DNA of 64,000 nucleotides, taken from NCBI GenBank assembly GCA_020252645.1, contig JADCCN010000001.1, positions 1 through 64,000 of the forward strand. Direction: 5' to 3'. This DNA comes from Methylobacterium sp. Its GTDB lineage: Bacteria; Pseudomonadota; Alphaproteobacteria; Rhizobiales; Beijerinckiaceae. Position 1 is the first letter of the stretch. Each line of letters opens with the position of its first letter. A model generated the notes under the pieces. It was not told where the DNA came from. It worked only from the letters and a program-made list of their open reading frames with translations, and searched no databases. This document shows positions 33,720 to 44,301 of the stretch, piece by piece. The translations under genes and the position numbers were made by a program.

Positions 33720-36415
33720 CGCGGCTTGCCGCCACCCTTCGCGCGCGGCGTGCCCGAGAGTGGCACCTCGCGATCCGTGCCCGGTCCCATCGCATCGAGC
33801 GACGGTTTTCTGGCCCGCGCGGGCGGCAGGTTCGCCGCTGCGCCATATTGCGAGGCACCGGCCTTGCCGGCCTTTGCCGTCACGTTGCCCTGCCGCGCGC
33901 CCGGCTCCTCGAACACCGCAAGCTCCGTCGCCTTCAGGCGCTTGATCTCGTCGCGGATGCGCGCTGCCGTTTCAAAATCGAGATCGGCCGCGGCCTCGCG
34001 CATGCGCTTTTCGAGATCCGCCAGCACCGCCTCGAAATTATGGCCGATGGAGATCGCCCTGTCGGCCTGGCCCTTGTCGATCGTGACGCGATCGCGCTCA
34101 TAAGCGCTGTTGATGATGTCCTCGATATTGCGTTTCACACTCTGCGGGGTGATGCCGTTGGCCTCGTTATAGGCATTCTGCTTTTCGCGGCGGCGATTGG
34201 TCTCGGCCATCGCGCGCTCCATCGAGCCGGTGATGTTGTCGGCATAGAGGATCACGCGGCCATCCACGTTGCGGGCCGCCCGGCCGATGGTCTGGATCAG
34301 CGAGGTCTCCGAGCGCAGGAAGCCTTCCTTGTCGGCATCGAGAATGGCCACGAGGCCGCATTCGGGAATGTCGAGGCCCTCGCGCAAGAGGTTGATGCCC
34401 ACCAGCACATCGAAAGCGCCGAGGCGCAGGTCGCGGATGATCTCGATGCGTTCGAGCGTATCGACATCCGAATGCATGTAGCGCACGCGCACGCCCGCCT
34501 CGTGCAGGTATTCCGTCAGGTCCTCGGCCATGCGCTTCGTCAGCACCGTCACCAGCGTGCGATAGCCGGCCGCGCTCACATTTCGGACCTCGCCCAGCAG
34601 GTCATCGACCTGCGTGCGCGCAGGCCGCACGATCACTTGCGGGTCGATGAGGCCTGTGGGCCGGATCACCTGCTCCACGAAGACGCCGCCGGTGCGCTCA
34701 ATCTCCCAGTCGCCGGGGGTGGCGGAGACATGCACGGTCTGCGGGCGCATCGCCTCCCATTCCTCGAAGCGCAGCGGGCGATTGTCGAGGCAGGAGGGTA
34801 GGCGGAAACCATATTCGGCGAGGGTGGCCTTGCGCCGGAAGTCGCCTTTGTACATGCCACCGATCTGCGGCACGGTCACATGGCTCTCATCGGTGAAAAC
34901 CAGCGCGTTATCCGGCAGATATTCGAAGAGCGTCGGCGGTGGATCTCCCGGATCGCGGCCCGTGAGATAGCGCGAGTAATTCTCGATGCCCTGGCAGACG
35001 CCCGTGGCCTGCAGCATCTCGAGATCGAACTGCGTGCGCTGTTCGAGGCGTTGCGCCTCGATGAACCGGCTCTGGCAATTGAGTTCGGCCAACCGCTCCT
35101 TCAGTTCCGACTTGATGCCGGAAATCGCCTGGTCCAGAGTCGGGCGTGGCGTCACATAGTGCGAATTCGCATAGACCTTCACGAATTTGAGGTCGGCATT
35201 CTTGTGGCCCGTGAGCGGATCGAATTCCGCGATCGCCTCCACCTCGTCGCCGAACAGGCCGATGCGCCAGGCGCGGTCCTCCAGATGGGCCGGGAAGAGC
35301 TCGATCACGTCGCCGCGCACGCGGAAGGTGCCGCGCGCGAAATCCGTGTTCGTGCGCTTGTATTGCAAAGCCGTGAGATCGGCGATGATCTGGCGCTGGT
35401 CGAGCCTTTCGCCCACCTCGATGCCGAAGCTCATGGCGGTATAGGTCTCGACCGACCCGATGCCGTAGATGCAGGAGACCGAGGCGACGATGATCACGTC
35501 GTCGCGTTCGAGCAGCGCCCGCGTCGCCGCGTGGCGCATCCGGTCGATCTCCTCGTTGATGGTCGATTCCTTGGCGATATAGGTGTCCGTCCGCGGCACA
35601 TAGGCCTCGGGCTGGTAGTAATCGTAATAGGAGACGAAATACTCGACCGCATTCTCCGGGAAGAAGCTCTTGAACTCCGAATAAAGCTGCGCCGCGAGCG
35701 TCTTGTTCGGCGCGAGAATGAGCGCGGGGCGCTGCGTCTTCTCGATCACCTGCGCCATGGTGAAGGTCTTGCCCGAGCCCGTGACGCCCAGCAGCACCTG
35801 ATCGCGCTCCTGCTGCTGCACGCCCTCCACGAGCTGGCGGATCGCCTCGGGCTGGTCGCCGCGCGGTTCGAACGGCGCCTTCATCACGAAGCTCAGGCCG
35901 CCCTCGCTCTTGGCCGGGCGCTCCGGGCGATGCGGCGCCCAGACCTTCTTCTCGCGAAAGAGCGGATTGCCGTTCTTCAGCAATTCCTGCAGCGCGTCAT
36001 GCGTCGCCTGCACGCCCGCGGTGGAGGTGAGGGCATCCGCTTCCGAGATGCCGTCGAGCCCGCCGCCCATGCGCGCATCGTCGGGCAGCAGCGGAACCAC
36101 ATTCCCCTGCATCACGCGACGCGGCTTTGCCCCGGCAATGTCATCATAGCGCGAGGGCTCGGTCGCGACATCGCGCTTCCTCGAAAGCGGAATCTCGTCC
36201 GGCAGGCCCAGGGAGGCCGCGAGCTTCGGATCGACCCCCGTGACGGGACCAGCGGCATAGCCCGATTGCGGCCTCTCGCCGAAGCCGCGTCCGCCGGGAT
36301 GCGATTTCGCCGGCTGGTTCAGGGCAGGATTGAGCAGGGCCGCGAGATGCTGGTCGAGCGGCTGAAGCTCCGGCCGCGACGCCTTGCCGCGCGAGGGTTT
36401 CGGGGATTTTGCCAT
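33710..36415 (-). CDS. uvrB: Excinuclease ABC subunit B, with long N-terminal extension
   Basis: The damage-verifying helicase-like subunit of nucleotide excision repair. From the ATG at 36415 it has 901 residues, about 230 more than E. coli UvrB. The first ~175 residues are Pro/Arg-rich with no known domain. The core then begins ([17 protein letters not shown]) with Walker [14 protein letters not shown], the beta-hairpin [12 protein letters not shown], the DESH box, helicase motifs ([16 protein letters not shown]) and the C-terminal UVR domain that binds UvrC, followed by a basic tail. A long N terminus is usual in related alphaproteobacteria. Confidence 0.93.
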   Translation of the reverse strand: MAKSPKPSRGKASRPELQPLDQHLAALLNPALNQPAKSHPGGRGFGERPQSGYAAGPVTGVDPKLAASLGLPDEIPLSRKRDVATEPSRYDDIAGAKPRRVMQGNVVPLLPDDARMGGGLDGISEADALTSTAGVQATHDALQELLKNGNPLFREKKVWAPHRPERPAKSEGGLSFVMKAPFEPRGDQPEAIRQLVEGVQQQERDQVLLGVTGSGKTFTMAQVIEKTQRPALILAPNKTLAAQLYSEFKSFFPENAVEYFVSYYDYYQPEAYVPRTDTYIAKESTINEEIDRMRHAATRALLERDDVIIVASVSCIYGIGSVETYTAMSFGIEVGERLDQRQIIADLTALQYKRTNTDFARGTFRVRGDVIELFPAHLEDRAWRIGLFGDEVEAIAEFDPLTGHKNADLKFVKVYANSHYVTPRPTLDQAISGIKSELKERLAELNCQSRFIEAQRLEQRTQFDLEMLQATGVCQGIENYSRYLTGRDPGDPPPTLFEYLPDNALVFTDESHVTVPQIGGMYKGDFRRKATLAEYGFRLPSCLDNRPLRFEEWEAMRPQTVHVSATPGDWEIERTGGVFVEQVIRPTGLIDPQVIVRPARTQVDDLLGEVRNVSAAGYRTLVTVLTKRMAEDLTEYLHEAGVRVRYMHSDVDTLERIEIIRDLRLGAFDVLVGINLLREGLDIPECGLVAILDADKEGFLRSETSLIQTIGRAARNVDGRVILYADNITGSMERAMAETNRRREKQNAYNEANGITPQSVKRNIEDIINSAYERDRVTIDKGQADRAISIGHNFEAVLADLEKRMREAAADLDFETAARIRDEIKRLKATELAVFEEPGARQGNVTAKAGKAGASQYGAAANLPPARARKPSLDAMGPGTDREVPLSGTPRAKGGGKPRRR

Positions 36416-36475
36416 CCTGACTAAATGGCTTTTCCTGCCGCGAGGGGCAAGCCCGAAGGTGAGCCGGATCGCGGG

Positions 36476-36490
36476 GTTCCTGACAGGAAC
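36476..36490. promoter_or_regulatory. 15-base palindrome between uvrB and the SemiSWEET gene
   Basis: GTTCCTGACAGGAAC is a perfect inverted repeat 61 bases upstream of the uvrB start. It has GTTC/GAAC half-sites seven bases apart, reminiscent of alphaproteobacterial LexA sites (which are usually direct GTTC-N7-GTTC repeats). An SOS role is inference. Confidence 0.4.
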
Positions 36491-36568
36491 CGGCACTTGC
36501 CTTCGGTCCCCGCTTTGCGCCATCGACAAGGCGAAGTTGTGCTTCCCGATTCCGCTGCGAGCCCCCCG

Positions 36569-36829
36569 ATGTCTCCCGCCACGATCGAACTCATCGGCGC
36601 CGTCGCCGCGACGATCACGACGCTTTGCTGGATTCCCCAGGCCATCAAGGTGTTGCGCACGCGCGAGACCGCCGCGATCTCGCTCACCATGTATTGCATG
36701 CTCGCGGTGGGAATCGCGCTCTGGCTGATCTACGGATTTCTGATCGGTTCCTGGCCGCTCATCGGCGCGAACGCCGTCACACTGATGCCGGTGCTCGCCA
36801 TTCTCGCGATGAAACTGCGCTTCGGCTGA
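36569..36829 (+). CDS. SemiSWEET-type sugar transporter
   Basis: An 86-residue, three-helix bundle protein (helices about residues 6-26, 38-58 and 62-82) with the PQ-loop motif [20 protein letters not shown]. SemiSWEETs dimerise to move sugars down a gradient. The substrate is not known. The ATG at 36569 fits the family length; the upstream open frame is unconserved. It is followed by the convergent sugar dehydrogenase gene six bases later. Confidence 0.88.
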   Translation: MSPATIELIGAVAATITTLCWIPQAIKVLRTRETAAISLTMYCMLAVGIALWLIYGFLIGSWPLIGANAVTLMPVLAILAMKLRFG

Positions 36830-36835
36830 GCCGTT

Positions 36836-37954
36836 TCACTGCGGCACGAGGCGGAGCAGCTTCCCGTCGCGGTCATCCGTCAGCAGGTAGATGTAGCCAT
36901 CCGGCCCTTGCACCACATCGCGGATGCGCTCGCCCTCGCGCTCCAGCATGCGTGTCTCGCCGATGACCTGCCCGTTGCGCATCTCAAGGCGCGCCAGCAA
37001 TTGTCCCGCCAGCGCGCCGGTGAAGAGATGGCCCCGCCATTTCGGGAACTTGTCGCCGGTATAGAACATCGCGCCGGAAGGGGCGATGGAGGGATCCCAA
37101 TAGAAGAGCGGCTGCTCCATGCCGGCCTTCCGGGTGCCCTCGCCGATTTTCGCGCCGGAATAGTCGATTCCGTGGGTGATGACGGGCCAGCCGTAATTCC
37201 TGCCGGCCTGCGGCTGGTTGATCTCGTCGCCGCCGCGCGCCCCATGCTCGATGGTGTAGAGCCGCCCGGTTTCCGGGTGCAGTGTCGCGCCCTGCACGTT
37301 GCGATGCCCGTAGGACCAGATTTCCGGCTTCGCATCGGAGCGGTTCACGAAGGGATTGTCGGGCGGCACGGTGCCGTCCTTCGTGATGCGGATGACCTTG
37401 CCGATATGGTTTGCGAGGTTCTGCGCTTCCTTTTCCATGTTTCCGCGATCGCCCAGCGTGATGAAGAGGGTGCCATCGCGCCCGAAGACAAGGCGACAGC
37501 CGAAATGCCGGCCGGTATTGCCCGCCGGCATCTGCCGGAAGATCACCCGGCCCTCCTCCAGGGCCGTGAAACTTGCCGAAAGCCTGCCGCGGAACACGCT
37601 CGTTCCGGTGCCGCCGTCGCGGCTTTCCGCGAAGCACAGGAAGACCTGCCGCGTGGTCGCGAAATCCGGATCGAGTGCGAGGCCGAGCAATCCGCCCTGT
37701 CCCACGGCTGCGATCGGCGGGAGCCCGGTGATGGGCGCCCCGGCCGCTCCGGCACTGAGGTTCACGATTCGCAGGCGCCCCGGCCGCTCGGTCACCAGCG
37801 CCCGCCCATCGGGCAGGAAGGCCATGCCCCAGGGGTTCACGAGGCCGCGCGCGACCACTTCCACCTTAGGTTTCTCCGCTGGCTGTCCCAGGGCGGGAAG
37901 GGTCGGCAATCCGGCAAGGGCGACCAGCACGAGCAGCGGCAGGGAGCGGGGCAT
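36836..37954 (-). CDS. PQQ-dependent sugar dehydrogenase, secreted
   Basis: A 372-residue soluble aldose dehydrogenase-like (YliI/GDH-B type) six-bladed beta-propeller. A signal peptide (about residues 1-23) is followed by VVARGLVNPWGMAFLPDGRALVTERPGRL, FGRDGTLFITLGDRG and the hallmark IEHGARGGDEINQPQAGRNY near the PQQ/Ca site. It would oxidise sugars in the periplasm. The ATG at 37954 has AAGGAG six bases upstream. Confidence 0.9.
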   Translation of the reverse strand: MPRSLPLLVLVALAGLPTLPALGQPAEKPKVEVVARGLVNPWGMAFLPDGRALVTERPGRLRIVNLSAGAAGAPITGLPPIAAVGQGGLLGLALDPDFATTRQVFLCFAESRDGGTGTSVFRGRLSASFTALEEGRVIFRQMPAGNTGRHFGCRLVFGRDGTLFITLGDRGNMEKEAQNLANHIGKVIRITKDGTVPPDNPFVNRSDAKPEIWSYGHRNVQGATLHPETGRLYTIEHGARGGDEINQPQAGRNYGWPVITHGIDYSGAKIGEGTRKAGMEQPLFYWDPSIAPSGAMFYTGDKFPKWRGHLFTGALAGQLLARLEMRNGQVIGETRMLEREGERIRDVVQGPDGYIYLLTDDRDGKLLRLVPQ

Positions 37955-38236
37955 CGGCAACTCCTTCAGCGGGGAAGAAGCCTGAAGATAGCGCGAAAGC
38001 CCGCCGCCTCAACCACCGGCGCTGCCGCCTGTTTCCAGCGATCCGGTTTCCCGGACTTGCCATTCCCGCCATAATTTGCCCTGATGCGGCTGGCGAAGGG
38101 GCCCGCTTGTTCATGCCAGGTTGGCTTTCGACCGGATAAGAATGCTTCGGGATCAACCGGCAGCCTGACGGGAGACGCGTGTGACGAGTTTCGGCAGCGG
38201 GGGCAGGAGGCCCACGAGCGGGAAGGAATGCACGGC

Positions 38237-39415
38237 ATGAGCGACCCGGCGAGCCGTGCCTTCACGCCGTTCTCCGAACATCGCAAGCGCGATGTCGTCC
38301 GCCGCTTCTGGGCGGTGGCCGGCGGCTTCTGGCAGGGCGCGACACGGTCCCGGGCCTTCTTCTACACCTTCGGCCTCGCTTTGGGGCTCATCCTCGTCCT
38401 TTTCGTCAATATCGGGATCAATCGCTGGCAATCCGGCCTGTTCAATGCGCTGGAAGCGAAGGATGGCGCGCGCGCCTTCTTCGTGCTGGCTTTGGTCCCG
38501 CTGCTTGTTCTGGGCGGAGCGGGGGCCGGCGCGCTCGTCGTTTACATGCGCGAGACCCTGCAGGTTCTGTGGCGCGAATATGTGGTGAAGGCGCTTGTCG
38601 CCCGCTGGATCGACCGCGACCGCTACCGGCAGATGCAGGAGAAGGGCCGGGAGCCGCCGAACCCCGAATATCGCATCGCGGATGATGTGCGCGTGGCGCT
38701 GGACCCGCTGGTGGATTTCGCGATCGGTTTCTTCTCCGCCGGCCTCGCGCTCATCGCCTTCATCGGCATCCTCTGGAAGGTCGGCGGCTCGATGACCGTG
38801 ACCGTTGCGGGCACGACGCTGACCATTCCGGCCTTCATGGTGCTGGCGGCGATGCTCTACGGCCTGACGATGACCACGGCGATCGTCTGGGTTGGCCGGC
38901 CGCTGGTGGGCGCCATTGCGCGCAAGAACGAAAGCGAGGCGCGCCTGCGCTTCGATTTGACGCATCTGCGCGAGCATGCGGAAAAGGTGCGGGCCGAAGG
39001 CGGCGGCGCCGCCAGGCATCAGACCATTCTCGATACCTACGGGAATGTCGTCGAGCGCTCGCGCCGCATCGTTCAATTTCACACCCGCATCACCTGGTTC
39101 ACCAATGGCAATGGCGTGCTGGTGCCGCTCTTCGCCATCGTGCTGGCGACGCCGAAATATCTCGCGGGCGGGCTGACGCTCGGCGATCTCGTGAGCCTTG
39201 GCGCGGCCTTCCAGCAGACGCAGATGGCCTTCTCCTGGCTCGTGGACAATTACCGGCAGGTGGCCCTCTGGTATGCCTCGGCTGGCCGTGTCGTCGATGT
39301 GATCGACGCGCTGCAGGATGAGCGCGCCGAGAGCCTCTGTCCGTCCGACCCGGCCCCGCCGGCCGAGCGCCCCGAGATCCTGCTGAACAATGTCGTGAAA
39401 ATGCCGGCGGAGTGA
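38237..39415 (+). CDS. SbmA/BacA-like transporter (ABC membrane domain without ATPase)
   Basis: A 392-residue membrane protein of the ABC_membrane_2/SbmA-BacA family. About six to seven hydrophobic helices occur (around residues 38-60, 80-105, 155-180, 195-215, 295-315). There is no Walker A or signature motif, so no nucleotide-binding domain is attached, as in SbmA/BacA, which use the proton gradient to import peptides. Motifs include FNALEAKDGARAFF and FAIVLATPKYLAGGLTLGDL. The ATG at 38237 has GGAAGG upstream; 38228 is possible. The substrate is not certain. Confidence 0.85.
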   Translation: MSDPASRAFTPFSEHRKRDVVRRFWAVAGGFWQGATRSRAFFYTFGLALGLILVLFVNIGINRWQSGLFNALEAKDGARAFFVLALVPLLVLGGAGAGALVVYMRETLQVLWREYVVKALVARWIDRDRYRQMQEKGREPPNPEYRIADDVRVALDPLVDFAIGFFSAGLALIAFIGILWKVGGSMTVTVAGTTLTIPAFMVLAAMLYGLTMTTAIVWVGRPLVGAIARKNESEARLRFDLTHLREHAEKVRAEGGGAARHQTILDTYGNVVERSRRIVQFHTRITWFTNGNGVLVPLFAIVLATPKYLAGGLTLGDLVSLGAAFQQTQMAFSWLVDNYRQVALWYASAGRVVDVIDALQDERAESLCPSDPAPPAERPEILLNNVVKMPAE

Positions 39416-39452
39416 TCCGCCGGCATCGCGCTCGTCCGGTTGTTGCGCGGCC

Positions 39453-40427
39453 TCAGACCGGCTGCAGGCCGATCGCCTTCACCACATCCGCCCAGGTCTC
39501 CATTTCCTGCTTGAGAAAGGCCCGGAACTCCGCCGGCGGGCGGATATCCAGCGCGAAGCCCAGATCGGTGATCTTCCTGGAGACGGCTTCGGTCTGCATC
39601 GCCTTGATGATCGCGCGGGAGAGGCGGTCGACCACCGGCGCAGGGGTCTTCGCGGGCGCGAAGAAGCCGGCCCAGCTCTCCGCATCGGCATTCGAGACGC
39701 CCTGCTCGCGGAAGGTCGGCATGTTCGGAAGCTGCGAGGCGCGCCTGGTGCTGGCCACGCCGATGCCGCGCATCTGGCCGGCCTCGATCTGCTTCAGCAC
39801 GCTCGGCAGGGTGGAGAGCGACACATCGATCCGCCCGCCGATGATGTCCTGCACCAGGGGCGCAGCACCCTGATAGGGGATATGCTGCATCTGGATGCCC
39901 ACGCGCCGCATCAGCAGCTCGGTGGAGAGATGCGAGCCGGAGCCATTGCCGGTCGAGCCGTAGTTCAGCTTGCCCGGCTCCCTCTTCGCGAGCGCGATCA
40001 GTTCCTGCAGGTTCTTCACCGGCAGGTCGTTTCTCACCACAAGGGCGTGAGGGAAGGCGCCCGCGCCCGCGAGCGGGGCGAAATCCGCGATGGCATCATA
40101 GCCCGGCTGCTTCATCAGCAGCATGTTGTTGCCATGCGTCTGGTTGTTGCCGAAGGTGATGGTGTGGCCATCGGGCTCGGCCTGCGCCACGGCGCGCGTG
40201 CCGATGGAGCCCGAAGCCCCGGCACGGTTTTCAACGATCACCTTCTGTTTCAGGTCTTCCTCGATATTCGCAGCGACGATCCGCGCGATGACATCGGTTG
40301 GTCCGCCCGCAGGATAGGCCACCACGATCGTGATGGTGCGCGATGGGAAGCCCGATTGGGCGCGGGCCACAAATGGAAAAGCTACAGCAGCGCCCGCGCA
40401 AGCGAGCGTCTGGCGACGATTGAGCAT
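39453..40427 (-). CDS. Bug-family (tripartite tricarboxylate) substrate-binding protein
   Basis: A 324-residue periplasmic binding protein. The N terminus MLNRRQTLACAGAAVAFPFV has a twin-Arg-like pattern with a signal peptide ending VARA. The family segments ITIVVAYPAGGPTDVIARIVA, VIVENRAGASGSIGTRAVA and YGSTGNGSGSHLSTELL follow. Bug proteins bind carboxylates and related small anions. The membrane partners TctA and TctB are not in this window, so it is an orphan here. AGGGAG lies seven bases before the ATG. Confidence 0.9.
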   Translation of the reverse strand: MLNRRQTLACAGAAVAFPFVARAQSGFPSRTITIVVAYPAGGPTDVIARIVAANIEEDLKQKVIVENRAGASGSIGTRAVAQAEPDGHTITFGNNQTHGNNMLLMKQPGYDAIADFAPLAGAGAFPHALVVRNDLPVKNLQELIALAKREPGKLNYGSTGNGSGSHLSTELLMRRVGIQMQHIPYQGAAPLVQDIIGGRIDVSLSTLPSVLKQIEAGQMRGIGVASTRRASQLPNMPTFREQGVSNADAESWAGFFAPAKTPAPVVDRLSRAIIKAMQTEAVSRKITDLGFALDIRPPAEFRAFLKQEMETWADVVKAIGLQPV

Positions 40428-40533
40428 GAATTCACTCCCTGAACGATGTTGACAGGGGAAGCCGACCGAAAAAACCGATCTCTGTCGTCTTTTTGCCCCC
40501 TTTGGCCTTGATGGCCCATGGCAAGAGACATAA

Positions 40534-41817
<1,284 letters not shown>

Positions 41818-41886
41818 GGCAAGGGCCGGTTGGCGGCGGAATCCCCTCCCATGGTGCCGTTGCGGGATTTCCACCTGAAGGGCCGG

Positions 41887-42870
41887 ATGCGAAGCCTTGC
41901 TGCCGGCCTTGTGCTCTGGCTTGGCCTGTTGCTGGCTGCGCCCGCAGCCGAGGCGCAGACCGGCATTTTCTCGATTTTCCGCATGCCGCAGCAGACCGAC
42001 ATTGCGCCTCAGGCTGATGCCGAGGAGGATGCCGAATTCGCAACCCCGCCGCTGAATGCCCTGCCCGCGCCGGCACTGCCCCTGCCGCCCCGGCGCATGA
42101 CCATGGTGCAGAACCCGACCGCGCCGGCTCCTCGACCCCCGGGCCTCGAGGCTGTTTCGCCTGCGCCCGTCCTGCCGCTCGCCGCATCGTCTCCGGCCAA
42201 CGCGCCGGCTCCGGTGCAATCTCCGGTGCCGCAATTCACCGCGCCGGGCGTGCCTGCCGGCCCGCTCCTGGCCGTGCCCGATCTCCCCTTGCCTCCGCGC
42301 CGGCCCGGCGCGCCGGCACCCGCGCCAGAGCCGGAGCCGCAGGCGCAACAGGCCGAGGCGCCCGCGGAGCCGCCGCCTGCCGTCGATTTCGATTCCTTCG
42401 CCGAGCGCCCGACCATGCTGGCCTCGCTTCCCTTCCCCGGTTTCCGCCCGATGGGACAGCCGCCCCTTCAGCAGCAGGAGACAACGACAGAGGAACTGGA
42501 GAAGGAGGAAGAGCGCACCCCCGAGCCGATGCAGGTGGAAAGGCAGACGGATGATGTCGACATCGCCTGTCTCAAGCCGGACCTCATGGTGCTGGTGCGC
42601 AAGGCCGGCGACCGCTTCGGCGCAACGCCGATCATCACCTCGGGCCAGCGCTATCGCGGCCGGCTCGGCTCCTATCATCGCAGGTGCATGGCGGCGGATT
42701 TCTACGTGCCGGGTATTCCCCGCGCCGATCTCGCACGCTACCTGCGCAGCTTGCCGGAAGCGGGCGGCGTGGGCACCTATTGCCACACCAAGAGCGTGCA
42801 TATCGATATCGGCGAGCCCCGGAACTGGTCGCAATGCGGCTTTCGCTTCCGCTTCTCCCAGCGTGGCTGA
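41887..42870 (+). CDS. Secreted YcbK/peptidase M15_3-like protein with Pro-rich linker
   Basis: A 327-residue protein. The signal peptide ends APAAEAQ (about residue 24). A long linker (about 30-205) very rich in Pro and Ala follows, with an acidic stretch near 205-215. The C-terminal domain (about 225-325) has the zinc-ligand pattern of M15_3: SYHRRCMAADF and KSVHIDIG. Such domains cut or bind peptidoglycan cross-links. GAAGG precedes the ATG at 41887; 41851 is an alternative. It is 69 bases after the aminotransferase. Confidence 0.8.
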   Translation: MRSLAAGLVLWLGLLLAAPAAEAQTGIFSIFRMPQQTDIAPQADAEEDAEFATPPLNALPAPALPLPPRRMTMVQNPTAPAPRPPGLEAVSPAPVLPLAASSPANAPAPVQSPVPQFTAPGVPAGPLLAVPDLPLPPRRPGAPAPAPEPEPQAQQAEAPAEPPPAVDFDSFAERPTMLASLPFPGFRPMGQPPLQQQETTTEELEKEEERTPEPMQVERQTDDVDIACLKPDLMVLVRKAGDRFGATPIITSGQRYRGRLGSYHRRCMAADFYVPGIPRADLARYLRSLPEAGGVGTYCHTKSVHIDIGEPRNWSQCGFRFRFSQRG

Positions 42871-42956
42871 GGCAGGGCCAAGGCGCGCGAATTCGGGTGG
42901 AGCGCGGAAGCGAACGGGCCTAGGACTGGGTCTGCAACCCGCCCCGTGAGCCCCGC

Positions 42957-43907
42957 ATGACCGACCAGCCGAAGCCCGCCGGGCCGCCCGCCCTGCCCAT
43001 CGCCTCCCAGCCGATGAGCGCGGATCTGTGGCTGACGCTCGGCTTTCTCTCGATGCTCTGGGGCGGGTCCTTCTTCTTCATCGCCGTTGCCGTTAAGGAA
43101 TGGCCGCCCTTCACCATCGTCTTTGCGCGCGTGGTCATCGCGGCGCTGGTGCTGCTGGCCGTGCTGGCGGTGCTGCGCCCGGCCTTCCGGCTCGACCGGC
43201 GTCTCGTGCTTTCGGTGCTCGGCATGGCGCTGTTCAACAACGTGGTGCCGTTTTCGCTCATTGCCTGGGCGCAGGGGCAGATTCCCAGCGGTCTTGCCTC
43301 GATCCTCAACGCGACGACACCGCTCTTCACGGTGGCGCTGCTGCACGTGGCAGGCGCCGAGCGCGCGACGCCCATGAAGGCCGCCGGCGTGCTCGTCGGC
43401 ATGGGTGGCGTCGCCCTGATGCTCGCGCGGGACTGGGGAAAATTCGGCGCGGCCGAGATCATCCCGCAACTCGCGATGCTCGCAGCCACCACCTCCTATG
43501 CCCTCTCGGGCTGGTGGGGCCGGCGCCTGCAGAAGGATGCGGTGCCGCCGCTCGTGGCGGCGACCGGGCAGATGATCGGCTCGACCCTCATGCTGGCACC
43601 GCTCGTGTTGCTGATCGACCGCCCCTGGCTTCTGCCCTTGCCGGGCACGCCGGCGATCATGTCCATCCTGGCCCTCGGCGTCTTCTCCACCGCTCTCGCC
43701 TATATCCTGTTCTTCCGGGTGCTGGTGAGGGCCGGCCCGACGAACCTCGCGCTTGTCACCTTCCTCATTCCGATCAGCGCCATCCTGCTGGGCACCCTGT
43801 TTCTGGGAGAGCGGCTCACGCTGTCGCAGGCCTTCGGCATGGCGACGATCGGGCTGGGCCTCGCGCTGATCGATGGCCGCCTGTTTCGCCGCAGGGTGAC
43901 GACGTGA
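42957..43907 (+). CDS. EamA/DMT family transporter
   Basis: A 316-residue membrane protein with ten predicted helices arranged as two EamA repeats, typical of drug/metabolite exporters. Recognisable are WGGSFFFIAVAVKEWPPFTI near the N terminus, ILNATTPLFTVALLH and the second-repeat LVTFLIPISAILLGTLFLGE. The substrate is unknown. Its stop overlaps the GTG start of the Ada-domain gene. Confidence 0.9.
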   Translation: MTDQPKPAGPPALPIASQPMSADLWLTLGFLSMLWGGSFFFIAVAVKEWPPFTIVFARVVIAALVLLAVLAVLRPAFRLDRRLVLSVLGMALFNNVVPFSLIAWAQGQIPSGLASILNATTPLFTVALLHVAGAERATPMKAAGVLVGMGGVALMLARDWGKFGAAEIIPQLAMLAATTSYALSGWWGRRLQKDAVPPLVAATGQMIGSTLMLAPLVLLIDRPWLLPLPGTPAIMSILALGVFSTALAYILFFRVLVRAGPTNLALVTFLIPISAILLGTLFLGERLTLSQAFGMATIGLGLALIDGRLFRRRVTT

Positions 43908-44122
43908 CCCCGGATTTCGTGACCGACGAAACCCGCTGGCAGGCCTTCCTTGCGCGCGATGCCGCCGCCGATGGCCTCTTCTTCGTGGCCGTGATGACCA
44001 CGGGAATCTTCTGCCGTCCGGTCTGTCCGGCGCGCCCGAAGCGGGAGAATATCCGCTTCATCGAGAAACGCGCGGCCTGCCTCGATGCCGGATTCCGGCC
44101 CTGCAAGCGCTGCCGGCCCTGA
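43904..44122 (+). CDS. Stand-alone Ada-type metal-binding domain protein (72 aa)
   Basis: A 72-residue protein that starts at GTG 43904, overlapping the transporter stop (GTGA). It is a complete Ada N-terminal zinc domain: TRWQAFLARDAAADGLFFVA, then the four ligands C37, C41, C67 and C70 in the C-x3-C / C-x2-C spacing of E. coli Ada (Cys38, 42, 69, 72). In Ada, Cys38 takes methyl groups from DNA phosphotriesters. There is no AraC helix-turn-helix, AlkA or Ogt domain after it; translation stops at TGA 44120-44122 and no homologous remnant follows. Probably coupled to the EamA gene. Confidence 0.78.
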   Translation: MTPDFVTDETRWQAFLARDAAADGLFFVAVMTTGIFCRPVCPARPKRENIRFIEKRAACLDAGFRPCKRCRP

Positions 44123-44301
44123 TTTCCACCTTCATTCGGCCTGAAAATTCCAATCTTGCCCGTTTCTGCCTGCTTGAGGGGCTGGACGCTTTCGTTTCTC
44201 GTGATAAGAATGCAAGTGGTTTATAACTAAACAATGTCCCGGCTAACCGGGCTTGCAAGAACAATGACCATCGTCCGGAGCGGTGGTTCGGGAGGATTGG
44301 A

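Noticed and set aside
44123-44301. Remainder of a frameshifted full-length Ada gene after the Ada-N domain
   Set aside because: No AraC-type helix-turn-helix or methyltransferase motif (PCHR) is visible in any frame before the acyl-CoA ligase gene.
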